From Burkholderiales bacterium UBA4657 (lineage in GTDB: Bacteria; Pseudomonadota; Gammaproteobacteria; Burkholderiales; Burkholderiaceae_E), in contig DHLX01000032.1 in assembly GCA_002405475.1 (NCBI GenBank), positions 1 through 10,314 on the forward strand: 10,314 nt of DNA, written 5' to 3'. This document shows positions 1 to 7,017 of this stretch, piece by piece. The notes beneath the pieces are model-generated. The model saw only the letters and a program-made list of their open reading frames with translations. It had not been told where the DNA came from and ran no database searches. Both the position numbers and the translations under genes were made by a program. Numbering within the stretch: the first letter of the stretch is position 1; every line of letters starts with the position of its first letter.

Positions 1-257
1 GTTATATACCGGCTAACGAGATCTGGCATGGCATTACCTGGCCGATATTATCGCTCGATGAAGTTGAGGCAGCACCCGCCGAAATTCGTGAGCTGTTACA
101 TGCTTTGGGAGTAACGCACATTACCGAGCATGAACACCGCTTTCCCATGGAATACAGCGAGGAGTATGGCGACCCTTTGTTTCCAAATGCCTCAGGAGAA
201 ACCGTACGCGCCGAGCCTCCCGAGGAAGCGGATTTATCGCCGGTACAGTTGCACTAG
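1..257 (+). CDS. C-terminal fragment of an unrecognised protein
   Basis: An open frame begins at base 3 and runs 84 codons to a TAG stop at 255-257; the 5' end lies outside the window. The visible part is acidic and soluble, with no membrane segment. It includes 'IWHGITWPILSLDEVEAA', then a helix-like stretch, and ends in a charged tail rich in Glu and Pro. The 'FPMEYSEEYGDPLFPN' block recalls the C-terminus of betaproteobacterial DUF2863 proteins, but this is a weak memory-based match and I assign no function. The gene converges on the retropepsin-like gene with only 12 bases between the two stop codons. The overlapping plus-strand reading frame that starts at 130 is a shadow. Confidence 0.6.
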   Translation, partial: YIPANEIWHGITWPILSLDEVEAAPAEIRELLHALGVTHITEHEHRFPMEYSEEYGDPLFPNASGETVRAEPPEEADLSPVQLH

Positions 258-269
258 CTCAAACCTTTT

Positions 270-770
270 TTACTGTGCCTGCAATTTCAAAATTCCGGCA
301 TTTTGGGTGACGCGCAGTTGCCCCAAAACATCCATGCCCAGTAGCGGCTCACCCGACAAGTTGGGCAATATGGCAATACGCAAATTCTCAAATTGCATAT
401 CAAGCCCATGCGGAATAACCAGCGTGGCTTTACCTAAAGCGCCCTGGACTATGCCATTCGCTGTATTGAACGTCTGACGCAATTCTTCTTCAATACGTAG
501 TTTCTGAGCCAGCTCACGCGAAATGGCGCTACGCGTTGCGCCAGTATCAATCATGAATACAATTTCCTGCCCGTTAATTTGTAGCGGCAAATAATAATGA
601 CTATCTGCGGCCCGTTTGATATGCAGAACACCTGCACCGCTGCTGTCTTTCAGGAAACTGATGCGTTCACGTTGTTGTTGAACTTCGTACCAGCGATAAC
701 CCAGAAAAACCAGCGTGCCCAGCACCAACCAGACTGTGACGTATTTGAGAGTGGCAGGAAATTCTTTCAC
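270..770 (-). CDS. Membrane-anchored retropepsin-like aspartic protease
   Basis: This 166-residue protein has one hydrophobic segment near residues 9-25 followed by a small beta-rich domain, probably periplasmic. The domain carries the aspartic-protease signature 'FMIDTGATRSAIS' with D75-T76-G77-A78, a mid-domain 'FNTANG' (101-106) and the C-terminal 'EPLLGMDVLGQL' (141-152). These match the bacterial clan AA family with a single DTG motif (TIGR02281 type). Such enzymes carry one catalytic Asp per chain and are expected to act as homodimers; the substrate is unknown. The start is GTG at 768-770. It shares one base with the TAG stop of dsbB (TAGTG), and no good ribosome site is visible, so translation is probably coupled to dsbB. 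No other in-frame start would keep the membrane anchor. It is the last gene of the glnS-dsbB operon. Confidence 0.85.
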   Translation of the reverse strand: MKEFPATLKYVTVWLVLGTLVFLGYRWYEVQQQRERISFLKDSSGAGVLHIKRAADSHYYLPLQINGQEIVFMIDTGATRSAISRELAQKLRIEEELRQTFNTANGIVQGALGKATLVIPHGLDMQFENLRIAILPNLSGEPLLGMDVLGQLRVTQNAGILKLQAQ

Positions 771-1267
771 TATGCTGATTTTTTTGTGCGCAGTGCCTGC
801 ACCAGCGCGAAGTTCGCCAGTGCTACGAGTATCAGGAAAAGGATAAAAGACCAGTGTGGGATGCCGAGACCCAGCAGCGTCCAGGATTCCTGCAAACAGT
901 CAGCTTCGCCTTTGAATAGTTTGGGTACAACCTGGGTCAATGGCATATTCTCGATCATCCAGGCAAACGGCCGACCACAACTGAAACTTTCTGGCGGGTT
1001 AGCTTTGATCCAGATATGCCAGCCAGCGACACCTGCACCAGCCAGCGCAAGCAGGCTGGTAAGCGCAGCAATAACCAGAGACGCTACGTGATGTGCTGCT
1101 AGCGTTGCACCAATCAGTGCTACCAGACCGACCCCTATAAAAGCAAATCTTTGAACGATGCATAGAGGACAGGGCTCAATACCCAAGCCGTGTTGAATAT
1201 AGTAGCCGGCTCCCATGGCAACAATCACCAGCAAGACAATTAAATTAAACAGTCTTGAGACACTCAT
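770..1267 (-). CDS. dsbB: Disulfide bond formation protein B (DsbB)
   Basis: DsbB is an inner-membrane quinone reductase that reoxidises periplasmic DsbA and passes electrons to ubiquinone. This 165-residue protein has the expected four membrane segments (about 6-23, 40-58, 63-83 and 138-158). The first redox pair is in 'EPCPLCIVQR' (C33, C36), with R40 in the position that contacts quinone in E. coli DsbB. The second pair lies in the periplasmic loop (C97 in 'SFSCGRPF' and C124 in 'EADCLQ'). I chose the ATG at 1265-1267 because it forms an ATGA overlap with the glnS stop. A GTG at 1277-1279 would add four residues, but the G-rich run there (GTGGGGAAAAAC) is better read as the ribosome site of the ATG. 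The gene sits between glnS and the retropepsin-like gene and is probably translated by coupling. No dsbA is in the window. Confidence 0.95.
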   Translation of the reverse strand: MSVSRLFNLIVLLVIVAMGAGYYIQHGLGIEPCPLCIVQRFAFIGVGLVALIGATLAAHHVASLVIAALTSLLALAGAGVAGWHIWIKANPPESFSCGRPFAWMIENMPLTQVVPKLFKGEADCLQESWTLLGLGIPHWSFILFLILVALANFALVQALRTKKSA

Positions 1268-3318
1268 GTTTTTCCCCACGAATCTTTCAGGGTGACAATG
1301 CGGTTAAAAACCAGGGCTTCGGGCGTCGAGTCCAGGCGGTCAGCGACAAAATAGCCGAAACGCTCAAATTGTACGATCTGTCCAGCTGCAGGGCGTGTGC
1401 CCGGTTCAATCAATGCCTTAACTATTTTTTTGCTATTCGGGTTCAGGGCTTCGAGGAAATTTTTTCCTCCGGCGTCGGGCTGCGGCTCGGTAAACAAACG
1501 GTCATAGAGCCGCACTTCGGCGCGTTGGGCATGTACCGCACTGACCCAGGTGATATTACCCTTGACCTTGATACTGTCGGCACCCGGGGTACCACTTTTA
1601 GTATCGGAAATCAGTTGTGCCTGTACTTCAATGACTTGTCCCTGCACGTCTTTTATACACCCGGTACATTCCACCACATAGCCGTATTTCAGGCGTACCT
1701 TATTGCCCGGAAACAGGCGGAAATAGCCTTTGGGGGGTACTTCAGCAAAATCTTCACGCTCGACCCAGAGTTCACGCGTCATCGGAAATTCACGTCGGCC
1801 ACGTTCAGGAAAATGCGGGTGAACCGGCGCGCTGCACATTTCTTCCCAGTCCGACGCGACATTGGTCAAGACCAGTTTAAGCGGTTCCAATACCGCAACA
1901 CTGCGTGCTGCTTTTTCATCCTGGTCATCGCGCAGAGCCTGTTCCAGTACACTGTAATCTATCCAGCTGTCCGACTTGCTGACCCCAATGCGTTCTGCAA
2001 ACAATTGCAGACTTTCCGGTGTATAGCCACGGCGCCGCAGACCCACCAGTGTTGGCATGCGTGGATCGTCCCAACCATTCACATGTTGTTCGTGTACCAG
2101 TTGCGCCAGCTTGCGTTTGCTGGTGACCACATAGCTCAGATTCAGACGTGCAAATTCATATTGATGCGGTAGCTGCAAGGCATTGGGCAAGGTCTGCTCA
2201 AGCGCGTGACGCAGCATAGGTGCAAAAGTCTCAGGTTGCTGCAGCAGGCAGTGGTAAAAAGCGGGCAGGTCCTTTAATACCTTGTCGCTGTCATGGCGCC
2301 AGGCCTCAAACCACTGTCGCACTTGCTGTTCAGATGCCGTGTGCCCCAGCTTGACCGGAGTGACAGTGACGATATTGCAGCAATGTAGGGCAAATTCTTT
2401 TTGCGCCTCCAGCCCTTGTACGCTCAATTGCTGCAGATACGCCAGCAGTTTCCGAAATTGCGGGGCACGCAGCTTGGGTGCCAGACGTTCCAGCAGCCAG
2501 TCGTAAAATGGGCGCTGATCTTCAAACTCCAGCGTGCATATGGAGTGCGTAATATTTTCCAGGGCATCTTCAATCGGATGTGCGAAGGTGTACATGGGGT
2601 ACACACACCAGGCGTCTTGGGTGCGGTGATGATGGGCAAAACGAATACGGTAGATGGCCGGGTCGCGCAGGTTGATATTGGGCGCGCTCATGTCAATTTT
2701 GGCGCGTAAAATCAGGCTGCCCTCGGGATGTTGTCCGGCGCGCATTTCCTGAAACAGGCGCAAGTTGTCTTCAATGCTGCGCTCGCGCCAGGGTGAATTT
2801 TTTCCAGGCTCGGTCAGGGTGCCACGGCTAGCACGCATTTCCTCTGCATTCTGCGCATCGACATAGGCGTGGCCGGTCTGTATCAAATACTCGGCACACT
2901 CAGCCATCATGCCGAAATAGTCGCTAGCGTAATAGAGGTTGCTTTCCTGTTCGTCCTGCCAGTTGAAGCCAAGCCAGCGCACTGCATCCAGAATACTGTC
3001 AACGTATTCCTGCTCTTCTTTTTCCGGGTTGGTATCGTCAAAACGCATATGACAACGCCCGCCATAGTCGCGTGCCAGCCCGAAATTCAGGCAAATGCTT
3101 TTGGCATGGCCAATGTGCAAATAGCCATTCGGTTCAGGCGGAAAGCGGGTACGCAGTCGCGCCGTGTCCGGCTCACCCCGCTGATGATGGGTGGCGTCGC
3201 CCGGGCTTCCGGCCCACTGTCGGTTTGCCAGCCGTGCGCTGGATAAATCAGCGTCAATGATATTACGCAAAAAATTGCTGATATGCCCGTCGTTGCGGAT
3301 TTGATCGTGAGTGCTCAT
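1264..3318 (-). CDS. glnS: Glutaminyl-tRNA synthetase with an internal insert
   Basis: This class I enzyme charges tRNA-Gln with glutamine in the cytoplasm. The 684 residues hold 'RFPPEPNGYLHIGHAKS' with HIGH at 68-71, 'YPMYTFAHPIEDALENITHS' with Y243 and H247 (E. coli Y211 and H215), 'HQYEFARLNL' with Q386 (E. coli Q255), and the KMSKS-type loop 'VTSKRKL' (398-404). The C-terminal beta-barrel anticodon domains run from about 470 to the end ('NRIVTLKDSW'). E. coli GlnRS has about 554 residues. About 25 of the extra residues lie near the N-terminus (30-54), as I recall for betaproteobacterial homologues. About 100 more lie at 281-382 and are unusual. There is no YqeY tail. The gene starts 28 bases after the DUF2306 stop, so those two may be co-transcribed, and it overlaps dsbB by ATGA. 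No clear Shine-Dalgarno precedes the ATG. Confidence 0.97.
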   Translation of the reverse strand: MSTHDQIRNDGHISNFLRNIIDADLSSARLANRQWAGSPGDATHHQRGEPDTARLRTRFPPEPNGYLHIGHAKSICLNFGLARDYGGRCHMRFDDTNPEKEEQEYVDSILDAVRWLGFNWQDEQESNLYYASDYFGMMAECAEYLIQTGHAYVDAQNAEEMRASRGTLTEPGKNSPWRERSIEDNLRLFQEMRAGQHPEGSLILRAKIDMSAPNINLRDPAIYRIRFAHHHRTQDAWCVYPMYTFAHPIEDALENITHSICTLEFEDQRPFYDWLLERLAPKLRAPQFRKLLAYLQQLSVQGLEAQKEFALHCCNIVTVTPVKLGHTASEQQVRQWFEAWRHDSDKVLKDLPAFYHCLLQQPETFAPMLRHALEQTLPNALQLPHQYEFARLNLSYVVTSKRKLAQLVHEQHVNGWDDPRMPTLVGLRRRGYTPESLQLFAERIGVSKSDSWIDYSVLEQALRDDQDEKAARSVAVLEPLKLVLTNVASDWEEMCSAPVHPHFPERGRREFPMTRELWVEREDFAEVPPKGYFRLFPGNKVRLKYGYVVECTGCIKDVQGQVIEVQAQLISDTKSGTPGADSIKVKGNITWVSAVHAQRAEVRLYDRLFTEPQPDAGGKNFLEALNPNSKKIVKALIEPGTRPAAGQIVQFERFGYFVADRLDSTPEALVFNRIVTLKDSWGKT
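2173..2478 (-). other. Roughly 100-residue insert within GlnRS
   Basis: This is the part of glnS encoding residues 281-382, between 'FYDWLLERLA' and 'LPHQYEFARL'. In E. coli the same two blocks are separated by only a few residues. The insert is in frame, has no stop, and appears helical and Leu/Gln rich. It contains three cysteines (C313, C314, C357) and blocks such as 'QQVRQWFEAWRHDSDK'. It resembles no domain I know; intein splice blocks and the YqeY fold are not evident. It ends four residues before the conserved substrate-contacting glutamine. Confidence 0.7.
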
Positions 3319-3346
3319 AAGTGCAAGTTTATCGGAGAGCGGCTGA

Positions 3347-3748
3347 TCAGCCTAACCACGCCTGGCGCAGCAGGTTGCCCAATAGCCGGCCTGGCAATAG
3401 GGTAAACAGTCCGGCAATGATCAGACCGCCGATGAACATACCCAGCATATATTTTCTATGCCGTGCCACTTGGTGGGTTCGTGCGGCATGAACAGCCAGA
3501 GGCAACATCACGACGACCAGTAGTGTCAAAAGGTGAATAGGGGTAAAGCCGGCAATGTTTGGCAAAGTGGTACTGTGAATGAACAGTGAGGATACGGCGA
3601 CACTGGCCATGAGTACGACCCAGACCCAACCTAAAGCGCGATGGCTGGCGCTGCCCTTGCGACGCATGAGTAGCAAGGAACCCAGTGCTAGAGCCAGACC
3701 AGCGCTGACTAGATGAATCCAGATAGCAAGAGTGGGGGCAGGCGACAT
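3347..3748 (-). CDS. DUF2306-type membrane protein
   Basis: This 133-residue protein has four predicted membrane helices (about 8-28, 38-57, 68-88 and 100-118). It shows conserved-looking polar positions of the DUF2306 family: H12 in the first helix, 'RKGSASHRALGW' (30-41) after it, H72 in the third, 'RTHQVARHRKYM' (90-101), and a closing 'PGR' (119-121). No biochemical role is established for the family. The intramembrane histidines could hint at heme or metal binding, which is speculation. The start is the ATG at 3746-3748, the first in frame after the divergent region. It ends 28 bases upstream of glnS on the same strand and may be the first gene of that operon. An overlapping minus-strand frame at 3456-3848 is a shadow. 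Confidence 0.75.
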   Translation of the reverse strand: MSPAPTLAIWIHLVSAGLALALGSLLLMRRKGSASHRALGWVWVVLMASVAVSSLFIHSTTLPNIAGFTPIHLLTLLVVVMLPLAVHAARTHQVARHRKYMLGMFIGGLIIAGLFTLLPGRLLGNLLRQAWLG

Positions 3749-3832
3749 GCCTGAATTGTAAACCTGAATCAGGGCAGGTTGCAGTCTGGGAGGGGGTAAA
3801 ATAGCGGTGTTTTAAACTCGGTCTTTTCAATC
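3749..3832. promoter_or_regulatory. Divergent intergenic region with possible operator
   Basis: These 84 bases separate the minus-strand DUF2306/glnS group from the plus-strand chorismatase pair, so both promoters probably lie here. A 7-base direct repeat CCTGAAT occurs at 3750-3756 and 3763-3769. The second copy is part of the symmetric sequence CCTGAATCAGG (3763-3773), which could be a regulator site. For the plus strand, TAAAAT at 3797-3802 resembles a -10 box, but no good -35 lies at normal spacing. For the minus strand, TTGAAA near the far end is a possible -35 without a convincing -10. The promoter assignments are therefore weak. Confidence 0.3.
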
Positions 3833-4846
3833 TTGCCTGCAACTTCATTCCCGCTGTACTGCCAATTTGTCACGATTGAACAATTGCCTGACTTTTTCTC
3901 AGCGCATGCTGGCAAAGTATTGGGTATAGTGCACTATGCCGCGCCCACCGTTCCTAGCTTGAGTGCGGATTCTGTTCCAATAGCGCGGGTATACAAAACA
4001 GTACTGGGCGGACAGTCGGACAGAATAGAGGTCTGGCATGTGCCCAACACCGTGGTTTACGGTAATAGCACAGACACAAGCTATGCCCACGACGGGAATT
4101 TCCTGTTCGGCGTATTGCAATGCCCGGCTGGCGCTGATGCCATGCGCGCTGGAGCCAGGCAGATATACCTGAGCCTGTTTCGTTTATTGAAAGATAGTGG
4201 CTACGCCCATCTGGTTCGGGTCTGGAACGCCATACCCGATATTCATGCGACTGACGAGGGGCTTGAACGCTATCGCGCCTTCAATCTGGGGCGACACGAG
4301 GCTTTTGTCGCCGCAGGTATTTCCACCCGGCAGGGCGCACCGGCAGCAACTGCGCTGGGAACGCCGAGCGGACCGCTGTTAGTATATTTTCTGGCCGCCA
4401 GACAGGCGCCACAGGCGCTGGAAAACCCGCGCCAAGTCAGTGCTTACCATTACCCGGCGCAATACGGACCCCAGGCACCTAGCTTTTCGCGTGCGGCACT
4501 TCTTACTTTGCAAGACAGCGCCATGCTGTTTGTATCCGGCACTGCCAGTATCGTCGGGCATGAAAGTTTGCATATCGGTAATGTGCAAGAACAAACTAAT
4601 GAGAGCTTGCGTAACGTTGAGGCAGTATTACAGTGTGCAGCCTTATCATGCTGCAAACGTTTGCAAGATTTGAATTTTAAGGTCTATGTCCGTCGTCAGC
4701 AGGACTATCCGATCGTGCGAGAGAAAATGGAGCAACATCGGCTGCATCACGCTAATACGCTTTATTTGGAAGCTGATATTTGTCGTGAAGAATTGTTGAT
4801 GGAGTTAGAAGCAATTGGGCCAGCTAGTCAGATAATGCAGTCATGA
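3833..4846 (+). CDS. Chorismatase family protein (FkbO/Hyg5/XanB2-like)
   Basis: Family members cleave chorismate. FkbO forms a dihydroxy-cyclohexadiene carboxylate, Hyg5 forms 3-hydroxybenzoate, and XanB2 forms 3- and 4-hydroxybenzoate for xanthomonadin and ubiquinone. The 337-residue length fits. Family blocks appear in order: 'LVRVWNAIPDI' (127-137), 'RYRAFNLGRHEAF' (146-158), 'GAPAATALG' (168-176), 'ENPRQVSAYHYP' (197-208), 'YGPQAPSFSRA' (211-221), 'SGTASIVGHESLH' (235-247), and a C-terminal 'DICREELLMELEA' (315-327) with glutamates where the catalytic acid is expected. The start is a TTG at 3833-3835, the only common start codon between an in-frame TAA (3797-3799) and the conserved core. 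It lacks a Shine-Dalgarno, so it is less certain. A hydroxybenzoate synthase is the likeliest member type, but the lyase/hydrolase subtype cannot be fixed by eye. The stop overlaps the next gene by ATGA. Confidence 0.85.
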   Translation: MPATSFPLYCQFVTIEQLPDFFSAHAGKVLGIVHYAAPTVPSLSADSVPIARVYKTVLGGQSDRIEVWHVPNTVVYGNSTDTSYAHDGNFLFGVLQCPAGADAMRAGARQIYLSLFRLLKDSGYAHLVRVWNAIPDIHATDEGLERYRAFNLGRHEAFVAAGISTRQGAPAATALGTPSGPLLVYFLAARQAPQALENPRQVSAYHYPAQYGPQAPSFSRAALLTLQDSAMLFVSGTASIVGHESLHIGNVQEQTNESLRNVEAVLQCAALSCCKRLQDLNFKVYVRRQQDYPIVREKMEQHRLHHANTLYLEADICREELLMELEAIGPASQIMQS

Positions 4847-5520
4847 ATAATGCGGCGTTTATTGATTTGTATTGCGAGCGAACCTCGGCCAGCTGGTGGA
4901 ATGAGCCGTTAAATGTGGTCACTAATCTGGCTTTTTTCGTGGCTGCTTATCTCCTGGCCTGCCAGCTCAGAAGCATGAAGCCCAATACTGGGCTTGGCGT
5001 GCCCTGGGACTGGTGGGCCTTGTCTGGACTGATAGCTTTAATTGGTATGGGCAGTCTGCTGTTCCATTTATTTGCCCAGCCCTGGGCCGGCTGGCTCGAC
5101 GTCATGTTTATAGCGTTCTATTTGCATTTTTTTATTGCTGTTTATCTTAGGCATATATTCCGTTGGCCGTGGCGCTGGGCATGGTTGGGAATTGTTTTCT
5201 TTTTCCTGTTTGCTCAAATGGTCGCGCAAGTGATGGAACAGTGGCCGTTACCCTGGTTGCGCGGCACGACCCAATATCAACCGGCATTGCTAGGTTTGTG
5301 TCTGCTGGCATTATTGTCTTTTGCTTACCAACGGGCTACTGCTATCTGGTTGTGGATAGCCACTTTGACCTTTGCCATCAGCCTGCTATTTCGTCAGATT
5401 GATCTGCCCCTGTGTCAGCAATGGCGCTATGGAACGCATTTTATCTGGCACATACTGAATGCAGTGGTGCTCTGGATGACGGCACAAGCGATATTTCATC
5501 AGCCGGCGAACAGAAAGTAA
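4843..5520 (+). CDS. Alkaline-ceramidase-like membrane hydrolase (CREST superfamily)
   Basis: This 225-residue integral membrane protein has about seven hydrophobic segments. It opens with 'DLYCERTSASWWNEPLNVVTNL', the PF05875-type N-terminal block. In human ACER3 the corresponding acidic residues bind calcium (here D8, E12 and E21 are candidates). The metal site is complete: S71 and H75 in 'GSLLFHLF', D86 in 'WLDV', and H199/H203 in 'GTHFIWHILN'. The S-x3-H-x10-D spacing equals that of ACER3 (S77, H81, D92). It should therefore be an active zinc amide hydrolase in the inner membrane. Whether its substrate is a ceramide or another acyl amide is unknown, as for most bacterial members. The ATG is inside the chorismatase stop (ATGA), so the two are probably translated together. 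It converges on the XRE gene with 22 bases between them; an imperfect 8-bp inverted repeat there has no T-run. Confidence 0.85.
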   Translation: MNNAAFIDLYCERTSASWWNEPLNVVTNLAFFVAAYLLACQLRSMKPNTGLGVPWDWWALSGLIALIGMGSLLFHLFAQPWAGWLDVMFIAFYLHFFIAVYLRHIFRWPWRWAWLGIVFFFLFAQMVAQVMEQWPLPWLRGTTQYQPALLGLCLLALLSFAYQRATAIWLWIATLTFAISLLFRQIDLPLCQQWRYGTHFIWHILNAVVLWMTAQAIFHQPANRK

Positions 5521-5542
5521 TTTTGGCGCTAATGGCTCTGGA

Positions 5543-6316
5543 TTAACGCAGTTTGTGCTTCCTTGTTCCGGTGTCAGAGCGCGCCCATTCTTTCATGATA
5601 CTGAAAATCCAGGGCCGACAGGCCAATAACAGGCTCATGGGTTCACGTTGCACAACCGGCAATGACGAGTCTTCAATATGGCGTTCGGAAAAGTCACGCG
5701 CCACCTGCCGTAACTTGTCGGCCAGTACTGCCGCATTGGCTCGGCTCAGACGGCCATTCAGTAGCAACATGACTTCGTGATTGCCAGAAAAATCTGAATC
5801 AAAAAAATCGGCGGCATTCTGCTTGAAAGTTGTCATGATAGGGCCGTTGGGAATCCAGGCAAAAGTACGCGCCACTTTGAGCTTGATACGATTGTTTGGT
5901 AATAGCTCGATAAAGCCTGTTTTGTCCAGTGTTAGCAACAGGCTGGTTAATTCTGTTTCAGTGAGCTGATACAGTTCAAGGATATCTTCAAAACGCAGCA
6001 GATTGAGCGCGCATACTGCAGTCAGAAATAATTTGGGGTCGTTGACAATTTCCCGTTCCTGGGCTTCAGTCAGGCGCGAGATGAGTTTGGCCTCATGGTC
6101 ATAACCCTTTAAGTAACGCGCCATCAATTCGCTAAATTCTATTCCGCAGGCCTGGCAAATTTCATCAATTCGTTCCAGAGTGAACGAGCGTTGCGAAAAC
6201 ATGCGCTTGACACTGGCTTCGCTCATCTGAATTTTTGCGGCGATTTTTGCATAGGTCAGGCCGCGTGATTTGAGTTCGGCTTTCAGTACATCGGCAATGG
6301 CACCTGCCTGCCTCAT
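5543..6316 (-). CDS. XRE-type helix-turn-helix regulator
   Basis: This 257-residue protein opens with a Cro/C1-type helix-turn-helix. 'LTYAKIAAKIQMSEASVKRMF' contains the two helices (about residues 20-40), followed by 'LERIDEICQACGIEFSELM'. A middle segment ('FEDILELYQLTETELTSLLL...GFIELLPNNRIKL') looks like a second winged-helix unit. The C-terminal part, with 'NGPIMTTFKQNAADFFDSDF' and 'LNGRLSRANAA', belongs to a widely conserved betaproteobacterial arrangement whose ligand is unknown to me. I chose the ATG at 6314-6316. It forms an ATGA overlap with the WYL gene stop and lies 8 bases after a strong AAGGAG, whereas the ATG at 6320-6322 is only 2 bases from it. It is the last gene of the six-gene run and may regulate its own operon. 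Confidence 0.85.
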   Translation of the reverse strand: MRQAGAIADVLKAELKSRGLTYAKIAAKIQMSEASVKRMFSQRSFTLERIDEICQACGIEFSELMARYLKGYDHEAKLISRLTEAQEREIVNDPKLFLTAVCALNLLRFEDILELYQLTETELTSLLLTLDKTGFIELLPNNRIKLKVARTFAWIPNGPIMTTFKQNAADFFDSDFSGNHEVMLLLNGRLSRANAAVLADKLRQVARDFSERHIEDSSLPVVQREPMSLLLACRPWIFSIMKEWARSDTGTRKHKLR

Positions 6317-7017
6317 GAGCATGACTCCTTTGCAATCTGTTTTAACCAGTCTTCCAGACGTCTTCCGGGCATATCTGGATACCGTTCTCCAGGCAGGGCA
6401 ATTTTTTTACAGCGATCCACCCGGAAAGTACGAAAATCTTCCCGGCTTTCACACCAGGCGGTCAGCGTCCAGCGTGGCTTGACCTCATCACTGCCCCAGA
6501 AATACAAACCCAAAGGCCATATTCTGCGCTGGCTGGTTTGTGCTTTGCCGTCCTGATACTCCAGCACTGCAATATAGCGTTGTTCAATAGCATCATAAAT
6601 TTTATCGAGCCATACATTGGCGCTTTGGTCGATAAAAAAATCGGGAGCGAAGATACGGGTTCGTTCCAGTGCAATTCTTTTTTCTGCGGGTAGTATGCCG
6701 GCTATTTTTTCCAGAGCCGAGCGGGCATGTTGCGCCAGCAGAGGGCTACCCCAGGATTCGATCATACGTGCCCCCGCAACCAAAGCACGAACTTCTTCCA
6801 GACTGAACATCAGGGGGGGAAGATCAAACCCGTGCTTCAGCCGATAGCCGACACCGGCTTCACCTTCAATCGGAACCCCGGACAGCATCAAATCCTGAAT
6901 ATCGCGATAAATGGTTCGGGATGAAACATGCAAGCGCTCGGCCAGATATTGCGCCGTGCTCAGGCGCCGCCCCCTTAACGCCTGCACGATCTGGAATAAT
7001 CGGTCAGCGCGTCTCAT
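6313..7017 (-). CDS. YafY-type HTH/WYL-domain transcriptional regulator
   Basis: The 234 residues begin with a DeoR/HTH_11-like winged helix ('RLFQIVQALRGRRLSTAQYLAERLHVSSRTIYRDIQDL', split across residues 6-43, then a wing 'GVPIEGEAGVGYRL' at 47-60). A linker follows, then a WYL domain from about 145 to 205 ('YIAVLEYQ', 'RRIWPLGLYFWG', 'ESREDFRTFRVDRCKKI'). The WYL triplet itself is W183-T184-L185. WYL domains bind ligands such as nucleotides or nucleic acid and often control stress, DNA-damage or defence genes. The ligand here is unknown. The ATG at 7015-7017 lies in the TfoX-C gene stop (ATGA) and has no visible Shine-Dalgarno, so translation is probably coupled. Length is normal for the family. 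Confidence 0.9.
   Translation of the reverse strand: MRRADRLFQIVQALRGRRLSTAQYLAERLHVSSRTIYRDIQDLMLSGVPIEGEAGVGYRLKHGFDLPPLMFSLEEVRALVAGARMIESWGSPLLAQHARSALEKIAGILPAEKRIALERTRIFAPDFFIDQSANVWLDKIYDAIEQRYIAVLEYQDGKAQTSQRRIWPLGLYFWGSDEVKPRWTLTAWCESREDFRTFRVDRCKKIALPGERYPDMPGRRLEDWLKQIAKESCS
6325..6330 (-). promoter_or_regulatory. Ribosome binding site of the XRE gene
   Basis: On the minus strand this reads AAGGAG inside the 3' end of the WYL gene. It is 8 bases from the ATG at 6316 and 2 bases from the ATG at 6322, which favours the downstream start. It suggests the XRE gene can initiate on its own in addition to coupling. Confidence 0.7.

Noticed and set aside
242..279. Terminator between the first gene and the retropepsin-like gene
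   Set aside because: An 8-bp inverted repeat with one G-T pair exists, but its loop is 22 bases and the T-run lies inside the loop.
1255..2172. Plus-strand open frame of 305 codons opposite glnS
   Set aside because: It lies entirely antisense to strongly conserved GlnRS sequence, shows no recognisable motifs, and is best explained as a shadow.
2173..2478. Intein in GlnRS
   Set aside because: The insert is too short and has no Cys/Ser first residue or C-terminal His-Asn splice junction.
3341..3352. 12-bp perfect palindrome GGCTGATCAGCC at the DUF2306 stop
   Set aside because: A 12-bp palindrome is expected a couple of times in 10 kb by chance, and it lacks the loop needed for an RNA hairpin.
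5523..5549. Bidirectional terminator between the ceramidase-like and XRE genes
   Set aside because: The repeat has a mismatch, an 8-base loop, and no T-run on either strand in the right place.
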